Assembly (NCBI RefSeq): GCF_018812025.1
Contig: NC_063054.1
Location: 9,682,582 to 9,746,581, forward strand
Reading direction: 5' to 3'
DNA length: 64,000 nt
From: Megalobrama amblycephala
Lineage: Eukaryota > Chordata > Actinopteri > Cypriniformes > Xenocyprididae
Shown here: positions 56,755 to 64,000 of the stretch, piece after piece
Layout of the letters: every line of letters starts with the position of its first letter
Numbering within the stretch: the stretch's first letter is position 1
Made by a program: the position numbers and the translations under genes
The notes under the pieces: model-generated
Told to the model about the DNA's origin: nothing
Seen by the model: only the letters and a program-made list of their open reading frames with translations
Database searches by the model: none

Positions 56755-57447
56755 AGGGGGGTTAATAAAGACCTTCTGAAGTGAAGCGGGGGGTTTTGTA
56801 AAAACAATATTTAAATCCATATTTAAAACTTTATAAACTATAATAACCAGCTTCTGGCAAACATCCGTATGCAAATCGACCTACTTCGGAAGCATAACCT
56901 CTGACGCGATGAATGACGTTTTGCTGAATGTGGAAGCACAGAGGATAGAGCAAAACAAAACACCGGTCACGAATTAGAAGTCTAAAATGTTGGAGGATTT
57001 CGATATAAGAGTAGAGGAGCTTGAGTTTGTTGTCCAGCCCTATTTGTTTGAACCGCGAGAGGCGTCTAAGCTTTCGATACTCCTACATCCTGCGTCATGC
57101 ATCATGTCAGAGTCGACTTGCCTACGGATGTTTACCGGAAGCTGGTTATCATAGTTTATAAAGTTATAAATATTGATATTTTTCTTACAAAACCCATCAC
57201 TTCGCTTCAGAAGGCCTTTATTAACCCCCTGAAGCTGTGTGGATTACTGTTATGATGGATGGATGCGCTTTTTTGGGCTTCAAAATCATGCGCGCCATTC
57301 ACTACCATTATAAAGATTGGAGGAACCAGGATATTTGATAATATAATTCCGATTGTGTTTGTCTAAAAAGAAGAAAGTCATATACACCTAGGTTGGCATG
57401 AGGGTGAGTAAATCATGGGATAATTTTTGGGTGAACTATTCCTTTAA
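56755..57447. mobile_element. Palindromic MITE lacking its left end
   Basis: The block GGTTAATAAAGACCTTCTGA (56760) with AACCAGCTTCTGGCAAACAT (56845) is matched inverted by 57125-57226 (AAGCTGGTTATC, AGAAGGCCTTTATTAACC). Beyond the inner hairpin the right flank ends GGGTGAACTATTCC with TTAA at 57444-57447, the terminus of a TTAGTTCACCC-type element. The matching left terminus is replaced by the microsatellite. Confidence 0.7.
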
Positions 57448-57613
57448 GTCACACATGAAAATGTATAAATGTCATTGCTTTAGTTAATGCTTTTTGGGCA
57501 CTGTATACATATAAGTTTATATATGGTAAAGATGAACTGATTCAATTTGACTTTTGATTTTCAGTGGAGGGGATCTAATTAATCAGATACATAAAGGTTG
57601 GAGCCATGGACAT
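57448..57613. other. Short unique spacer
   Basis: Nothing recognised. Confidence 0.3.
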
Positions 57614-59228
57614 TTAAAGGATTAGTTCACTTTCAAATTAAATTTTCCTGATAATTTACTCACCCCCATGTCATCCAAGATGTTTTTTCTTTCTTCAGTC
57701 GAAAAGAAATTAAGGTTTGTGATGAAAATATTCCAGGATTATTCTCCATATAGTGGACTTAAATGGAGCTCAAATGGTTGAAGGTCAAAATTACAGTTTC
57801 ATTGCAGCTTCAAAACGTTCTACACAATCCCAGACAAGGAATAACGGTCTTATCTAGAGAAACCATCACTCATTTTCTAAAAAAAAATAAATAAATAATA
57901 TATGTTTTAACAATAATTGCTCATCTTGAACTAGCTCTCTTCTTCTTCTTTATTAGAATTCCAGCAGTGTAGACACTGCTAAGTGTATTACTGCCCTCCA
58001 CAGGTCAAAGTTTGAACTAATTGTTATATAGAATATTGTATATGACAATTTAGTTTTAAGTTTGACCCGTGGAGGGCAGTAATACACTTAGCAGTGTCTA
58101 CACTGTCGGAATTCTAATAGAGAAGAGGAAGAGAGCTAGTTCAAGATGAGCATTTATGGTTAAAACGTATAAAATTTAAAAAAAATTTAAGAAAATGAGC
58201 GATGGTTTCTCTAGATAAGACCCTTATTTCTTATCTGGGATCACTGTAAACTGTAATTTTGACCTTCAACCGTTTGGGCTCCATTGAAGTCCACTAAATG
58301 GAGAATAATCCTGGAATGTTTTCATCAAAAACCTTAAAGGGTTAGTTCACCCAAAAATGAAAATTCTGTCATTTATTACTCGCCCTCATGCCGTTCCACA
58401 CCCGTAAGACCTTCGTTAATCTTCGGAACACAAATTAAGATATTTTTGTTGAAATCTGATGGCTCAGTGAGGCCTCCATAGGGAGCAATGACATTTCCTA
58501 TCTCAAGATCCATAAAGGTACTAAAAACATATTTAAATCAGTTCATGTGAGTACAGGTTCAATATTAATATTATAAAGCGACGAGAATATTTTTGGTGTG
58601 CCAAAAAAACTAAATAACGACTTATATAGTGATGGCCGATTTCAAAACACTGCTTCAGGAAGCATCGGAGCACAAATGAATCAGTGTATCGAATCATGAT
58701 TCAGATCGCGTGTCAAACTGCCAACGGCTGAAATCATGTGACTTTGGCGCTCCGAACTGCGGATTCGACACACTGATTCATAATGCTCTGAAGCTTCCTG
58801 AAGCATTGTTTTGAATTCGGCCATCACTAAATAAGTCGTTATTTTGGGGGGTTTTTGGTGCACCAAAAATATTCTCGTGGCTTTATAATATTAATATTGA
58901 ACCACTGTACTCACATGAACCGATTTAAATATGTTTTTAGTACCTTTATGGATCTTGAGAGAGGAAATGTCATTGCTCCCTATGCAGGCCTCACTGAGCC
59001 ATCGGATTTCAACTAAAATATTTTAATTTTTGTTCCGAAGATTAATGAAGGTCTTACGGGTGTAGAACGACATGAGGGTGAGTAATAAATGACAGAATTT
59101 TCATTTTTGGGTGAACGAACCCTTTAATTTCTTTTCGACTGAAGAAAGAAAGACATGAACATCTTGGATGACATGGGGGTGAGTAAATTATCAGAAAATT
59201 TTAATTTGAAAGTGAACTAATCCTTTAA
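57614..59228. mobile_element. Outer TTAA palindrome (AGGATTAGTTCACTTTC ends)
   Basis: TTAA at 57614-57617 and 59225-59228. The ends read AGGATTAGTTCACTTTCAAA and, inverted, the same. The arms pair through GATGTTTTTTCTTTCTTCAG, TTATTCTCCATATAGTGGAC and the GAGCTCAAATGG region. The centre is a second strong hairpin, 57929-58141, built on AATTCCAGCAGTGTAGACAC, TGCTAAGTGTATTACTGCCC and their inverse. The right arm is split by the element at 58338-59123. Confidence 0.9.
58338..59123. mobile_element. Inner family-1 TTAA MITE, intact, 786 bp
   Basis: The ends read AGGGTTAGTTCACCCAAAAA and, inverted, AGGGTTCGTTCACCCAAAAA, with TTAA at 58334-58337 and 59124-59127. The arms are long inverted copies (for example AATAACGACTTATATAGTGA near 58613 and its inverse near 58830). 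The host arm reads AAACC then TTAA then TTTCTTTTCG across the insertion, matching the uninterrupted inverse AAATTAAGGTTT at 57708, so the insertion is precise. Internal divergence between arms is low. Confidence 0.93.
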
Positions 59229-60240
59229 GTGATCATAATATCATGTGAAAATGATTTTGATCAATTTAATATTTCTTTGGGAAATTGGACATTGTTAGTG
59301 GACAAATTACAATCGTGAGAGTGTAAAAAGTGTTTTTTAGAGTTCACTGGGCCATTGCTAAAGAAACACTCATATTTGATAAGGTTATCAGTGATGAAGT
59401 AGATATATTTAGCTTTGTATCTGCATACTACTTGGTGATCTCCACTGAGATCCTGCATATAATTACAATATTTAAACAAGCCTGCCTAGTTCAGTGAGCC
59501 GTTACCTTATGGGAAATTATAAAGCAACTCAATATGTGGTTGAACGTGAAAGCAATCAAGACTCAGAGAGAGGGCAGAAACCCAAAATCACTGTAACAGT
59601 GCTAAATTTCACCTGGAGAGGCTGTTCCATCAAACCTCACAGAGGAACCCACTGGGCTTTCAAAATAGCACCGACAGGCTCCTAATCAAACACGCTCTCG
59701 CTCTCATATCCCTGTTTGGACCTCTGACAACACTGTGTGCGACCTGTTATGTCTTATCCGATATTAACAGGATCCGTGGGTGTGAGCGCCGCATTCCTCT
59801 CTGCAGGAAACCACGGCTTTGCTTTCTCTTCGGGCCTTGTTTGCTGGGTTGCAGGAGAGAGGAAATCATGCTGGTCTTTTTGTACCACAGCAGTGATCGA
59901 CTTATGACCCACGCATTAAATAAGATATTGTTGGCTTTAATTAAACCGCCACGGAGAGAGATATTAGGCGAACGAACGTTCCCTGCTGCTGCCTGGCGAT
60001 CGGCCACGCTTTCATTTGTGGATTCTCACAAGTGCATGGGTGGCGCGGGAACATGCAGGGAACGTGGGCGCTGTGCACATCGGTGACAAGAAAAACATCT
60101 AGATTTAGTCGAAGCTGTGGCACAGGGGTTAGTGCTCTAGTTTATAATGTGGAGACCGAGGTTTGAACAAAACTTTGGTCATGTCCAGTGTTACTTTAGA
60201 ATTATTTATATACTATTATAGTGTTTCTTAATATTTCGAA
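59229..60240. promoter_or_regulatory. Unique stretch; candidate conserved element 59690-60070
   Basis: 59690-60070 is unique and compact, with TAAATAAGATATTG, GGCTTTAATTAAACCGCCAC and GGCGATCGGCCACG words and moderate CpG. Both strands are open over part of it, which is common in GC-balanced conserved non-coding DNA. Enhancer function is inferred. Confidence 0.35.
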
Positions 60241-60900
60241 CCAGCTTTTACTGTTATATTTTTCAGTTTGATTTTTTATTACCTTTTATAATTTTTATTA
60301 GTTTTATTTTACTAGTTTCTATTTTATTAGTTTTATTTTACTAGTGTTGCCAAGGCCACATTTCTAACTTTTTTAAGCTTAAGTTTTTCATCAAAAAATA
60401 AGTATATTATTATTATTTTCAACCAATTGTTTGTCATATTTTTCAGTTTTCATTTTAATTTTATTTTTGTTTGTTTTGTGCTTTAATCATTTTTTAAATT
60501 CATTTTATTTTATAAGTTTCTTTTAGCTTTCATTTACATTTATTTCGGGTTTAGTTTTAGTAATTTTCAAAGCACCTCAAATTATATTTTATTTTATTTT
60601 AGTTTTTATTTATTTTTTGTTTGTTTGTTTGTTTGTTTGTTTGTTTTAGTCATAGTTGTTATCTTTTGACAAAAGTATTAAATAAAGCCAATATTTTGTC
60701 ATGTATTTATTAATTTTAGTAAGTTTTACTTTGACTAAAATGGAATATAATTTTAGTTGATGAGAAAAATTAAATTATTTAAATAATTTATTTTTAATTC
60801 AATTTTTTTTAATATAATTTTATTTTTAATTTTGTTTCAGTTAAATGTAATTGAATTATATTTATTTATTTATTTTAATTTCAATTTTTTTCAATTTTCA
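60241..60900. repeat. TTTTA/TTTAG-rich low-complexity DNA
   Basis: Repeated TTTTATTAGTTTTATTTTAC words and a GTTT run (60617-60645). No coding sequence. Confidence 0.75.
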
Positions 60901-60939
60901 ATTTTATTAAGGAAAGAGCATATCCACAATGGGTCTTGC

Positions 60940-61550
60940 AGTACATATTCTGACTATACTGGTAAAAGTAATATACTATATCTACTCCATAAAATTTTGG
61001 CAACATATTACAAGCAATATTATTAATTGAGTTCAACAAATAGAATTGAGTCAGAATTAGTCAAATGAATTCCTTAGATGTCAACCATTTAAAATGAGTA
61101 AAATTAAAGTAAAATTTAAACAAAAACATCTGAATAACAGACAGATGTCAAAGATGAATTAAGAACACTTTATTTTTTATTGCCAACATTGAAGACACCC
61201 GATGATAACGAGCAGAATCACTGAAGCAAAGAGAAGCACAAGAATTAACAGAGGTTTAGATGTTGATGTTGATTTTATTGAAAATGTTTGGTCACTATTA
61301 TGGTGATCAGTGTTTACTTTAGTTGGCCAGTTCGACTCTTTGCTTTTTATGTCAGTTGGTGGGTTTGGTAATGGTGTTTGCTAATTTTACTCATTTTAAA
61401 TGGTTGACTTTTAAGGAAGTAATTTGATTAATTTTAACTCAATTTTTATATGTTGCATTTAATTAATATTATTTCTTGTAATCTGTTGCAACAATTTCAT
61501 TGAGTAGATAGAGCGTATTACTTTTTACAATATAGTATGAAAGTTAGTTC
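60940..61550. mobile_element. ~0.6-kb element with long (~170-bp) inverted arms
   Basis: The left arm (ACTATACTGGTAAAAGTAAT at 60953, then CTATATCTACTC, CAACATATTACAAGCAATAT, GTCAACCATTTAAAATGAGT at 61080) pairs inverted with the right arm (ACTCATTTTAAATGGTTGAC at 61389, ATATTATTTCTTGTAATCTG, GAGTAGATAGAG, ATTACTTTTTACAATATAGT). The centre (about 61112-61378) is unpaired. No target duplication was fixed. Non-coding. Confidence 0.75.
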
Positions 61551-62374
61551 AAGTTCACTTTTGCATTTGCGTCATTTTGTGCAAATGCAAGATATTATAT
61601 TACACAGTATATATAATTATAAATGCTCTTGTATATATAAATGCTTTTGGGCGAGTTTACCTTGCTAAATCACTTCAGCCTGAGTGGGTCAATCTTCTTT
61701 GTAAACATTGTAATTGCATTGTTAACCACCATCATTCCCATTCTCCCCTTTTTCCTAAAACAATGGGAATAACATTTAAATGTCTCTTTTATACTTAAGC
61801 AGTTATCCTAGTCTTTTGGAAAGCTCATTCCTCAGGTCTGAAGGTTTGGATCCACTGCACCAAATCTTACATCTTTTCAGAGAATGATGGCGTTGAATTC
61901 ATGCGATGCAAATCTCAAACCTCCGGAGTGCAGCGAACAAACCTGGGCCTGAGGGCACATCGTGTGGGGGTGTGTGTGCGTGCCTGTGTGTCACCTGCAG
62001 TGAAACACCGTCTGTGTGCATTTACTTGCAATGAAACTACAGCAGCAGCGGCGCGTGTGTACGTGTGTGTTTGTGCCGACAAAACCAGGCTGCTGTTTGT
62101 TTATTCCAGTCACATCTCATCCCTGCACCGTGCCGCTGCCAGCAGTAGATTCTCCCCTTTTCATGCCTGCTGCCTCTCATTGCCTGTGCACTGGCTGCTA
62201 TGTGCGGCACCATCATTAGCACACAAAGCAGGATTGATAACCTAGACTGCAGTGCCACTGGGCAAGAGAGAGAGTGCTAGCAATGTTCACTCCCTAACAC
62301 TCTCATTACAGACCACAGAGGAATATTTTACCACATCTAATACAAGTTTATGTAGACTGTGTTTACAGTCATGC
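61551..62374. other. Unique non-coding DNA
   Basis: 61880-62240 is GC-richer with GTGTGTGCGTG-type words and overlapping open frames on both strands, none with a recognisable product. Confidence 0.35.
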
Positions 62375-62385
62375 TTAAAGGGACG

Positions 62386-62426
<41 letters not shown>

Positions 62427-62485
62427 CTGTCATGATTTACTTACCTTTATGTTGTTCCAAATCTTTGCCGTCATCTAATGTTAAT
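62375..62485 (+). mobile_element. TTAA MITE left end with an internal CA microsatellite
   Basis: TTAA at 62375-62378, then AGGGACGGTACACACAC. A CA run at 62388-62422 has grown where the element normally reads TTCACCCAAAA, then AAAATCTGTCATGATTTACT and TATGTTGTTCCAAATC continue the element. Confidence 0.75.
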
Positions 62486-63093
62486 TTAAAGGGGACCTAT
62501 TACGCAAAATGGACTTTTATAAGGTGTTTGAACACTGATGTGTCTCTGCAGTGTGTGAGAACAACCAGCCTATAATGGTAAAAATCCACTGACTCATTTT
62601 TTGTAATTCCCCTAAATCAAAAGCAGACTCTCCAAACTAGCTGATTCAGATCCATCCCCCCCCCCCCCCCCATGATGACATCATCATAGGGAGAAGCCCC
62701 GCCATAGAGTCCACCATTTCTGTATCCTCGCTGTAGCAGCTGAATGTCTGCTCCAAAGAGGCATCAAAAGTGTTGTGTTTTAGGATGTACCAATTCACAT
62801 AAAAGTCTCCATAGACTCTCGCCATCTGAGTCACTGAGGACATCATGAGTAAATTTCATGATTTGAAGATAGTTAACTCCACATCAACTGCATAAATTCA
62901 TCTACATGTTGTCACTTCTTCTTGAGTCTCTCCATCATTGTCCGACTCCAGTTTGAACATATAAGTCTGAACACCGCTACTGACGTGTGTGTGAGATTGT
63001 CCTGTTTTGTTGTTGCTGGGATGCCTGAGCATCTTGCTCTTTAAGCTCCGCCCTCTTCTTAAGAGGGGGCCGGGAGCATAAGCTCATTTGCAT
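62486..63093. mobile_element. TTAA-type repeat (AGGGGACCTATTA end)
   Basis: TTAA at 62486-62489 then AGGGGACCTATTACGCAAAA, a start I recall from a widespread fish repeat. It includes a C-tract (62656-62671). It continues to CATAAGCTCATTTGCAT, where the G2 element enters at TTAA 63094-63097. The right end is not seen. Confidence 0.6.
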
Positions 63094-63883
63094 TTAAAGG
63101 TGCCATCGAATTGAAAATTGAATTTACCTCGGCATAGTTGAATAACAAGAGTTCAGTACATGGAAATGACATCCGAAGAACAGGCGAATCTCAACATAAC
63201 ACCGACTGTTACGTAACAGTCGGGATCATTAATATGTACGCCCCCAATATTTGCATATGCCAGCCCATGTTCAAGGCATTAGACAAGGGCAGCCAGTATT
63301 AACGTCTGGATCTGTGCACAGCTGAATCATCAGACTAGGTAAGCAAGCAAGAACAACAGCGAAAAATGGCAGATAGAGCAATAATAACTGACATGATCCA
63401 TGATTACATGATATTTTTAGTGATATTTGTAAACTGTCTTTCTAAATGTTTCATTAGCATGTTGCTAATGTACTGTTAAATGTGGTTAAAGTTACCATCG
63501 TTTCTTACCGTATTCACGGAGACAAGAGCCGTCGCTATTTTCATTTTTAAACACTTGCAGTCTGTATAATTCATAAACACAACTTCATTCTTTATAAATC
63601 TCTCCAACAGTGTGTAATGTTAGCATACTTACGCGATTAGATGTGCTGCATGACGAACACTTTGTAAAGTTCCATTTTGAGGGTTATATTAGCTGTGTGA
63701 ACTTTGTTTATGCACTGTTTAAGGCAAGCGCGAGCTCCGTGGGCGGGGAGTGTGAGCATTTAAAGGGGCTGCAGCTTAAATCGGCTCATATTTAATGATG
63801 CCCCAAAATAGCCAGTTAAAATTTTTAATAAAAAAAAATCTATGGGGTATTTTAAGCTGAAACTTCACAGACACATTCAGGGG
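63094..63883. mobile_element. TTAA element copy G2 (empty site), cut by hAT
   Basis: TTAA at 63094-63097, then AGGTGCCATCGAATTG. It aligns with copy G1 through the palindrome GACTGTTACGTAACAGTC (63204-63221), GCCCCCAATATTTGCATATG, AATGGCAGATAGAGCAATAA and GGGCGGGGAGTGTGAGC. Relative to G1 it lacks about 70 bp after 63173 and about 50 bp near 63625, and lacks the piggyBac-like insertion. It is interrupted at 63884 by a hAT copy. Confidence 0.88.
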
Positions 63884-64000
63884 CAGTGATGGGAATAACG
63901 CCGTTACTTTTTTCAGTAACGAGTAATCAAACAAATTACTTTTTCTCCCGTTACAACGCCGTTACCGTTACTGGCAAAAAAAATGTCGCGTTACTATAAT
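63884..64000. mobile_element. hAT element, second copy, cut by window end
   Basis: Begins CAGTGATGGGAATAACGCCG and matches 48532-48675 in the same orientation (TTTTTTCAGTAACGAGTAAT, CCGTTACTGGCAAAAAAAAT). An 8-bp duplication of TTCAGGGG would be expected beyond the window. Confidence 0.9.

Noticed and set aside
61901..62258. Overlapping frames on both strands in GC-richer DNA
   Set aside because: Frames are open on both strands, which suggests composition, not coding; GT-rich words explain part of it.

Overview
The window looks like vertebrate, specifically teleost (most likely cyprinid) nuclear DNA. It has no dense operon-like genes. It has many short terminal-inverted-repeat (TIR) DNA transposons of the type that crowd cyprinid genomes, one tRNA-derived SINE, long minisatellites and many microsatellites. 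The species call rests on my recollection of these repeat families, not on a search. Most of the window reads as intron or intergenic sequence; no protein-coding gene can be assembled end to end.

Possible host-gene pieces are few. A 57-nt internal exon with good splice signals lies at 12676-12732 (+). A CpG-rich promoter with an inverted CCAAT box and an RFX X-box lies at 24540-24897. It is followed by a short first coding exon (24898-24933) with a strong splice donor and an overlapping upstream ORF. Both exons are on the + strand, so one large gene with an internal promoter is possible but unproven. Several unique, AT-rich stretches with homeodomain, POU or E-box words (4870-5470, 11640-12240, 39200-39580, 50850-51370, 55980-56210, 59690-60070) are candidate conserved non-coding elements.

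Layout: 0.2-8.2 kb holds TTAA-flanked palindromic elements, a SINE and two copies of an ~80-bp repeat family, one split by a 1.6-kb hairpin element. 10.1-11.6 kb is a hierarchical CATT satellite. 13.3-14.8 kb is a nest of a hAT MITE inside a TTAA (piggyBac-like) element, inside a probable Tc1-like fragment. 16.4-16.7 kb is a near-identical 116-bp hairpin duplication. 17.6-19.3 kb is an older repeat split by a Harbinger-type element. 21.8-23.7, 28.1-29.9, 37.0-38.1 and 48.4-50.1 kb are four independent members of one TIR element family filled with a 21-bp minisatellite. 31.4-33.15 kb is a chain of TTAA elements that share target sites. 48.2-50.2 kb is a three-level nest with a full hAT element. 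51.9-53.6 and 63.1-63.9 kb are two copies of one element; one carries a TTAA insertion and the other preserves the empty site. 57.6-59.2 kb is a palindrome with another palindrome inserted cleanly in one arm.

The main biology visible is therefore transposon stratigraphy: target-site duplications can be read directly for hAT (8 bp), Harbinger (TAA), TTAA-class and some unclassified elements. The other theme is a minisatellite family whose 21-bp period (seven codons, about two helical turns) leaves long open frames, including perfect coiled-coil heptads, in DNA that is probably non-coding.
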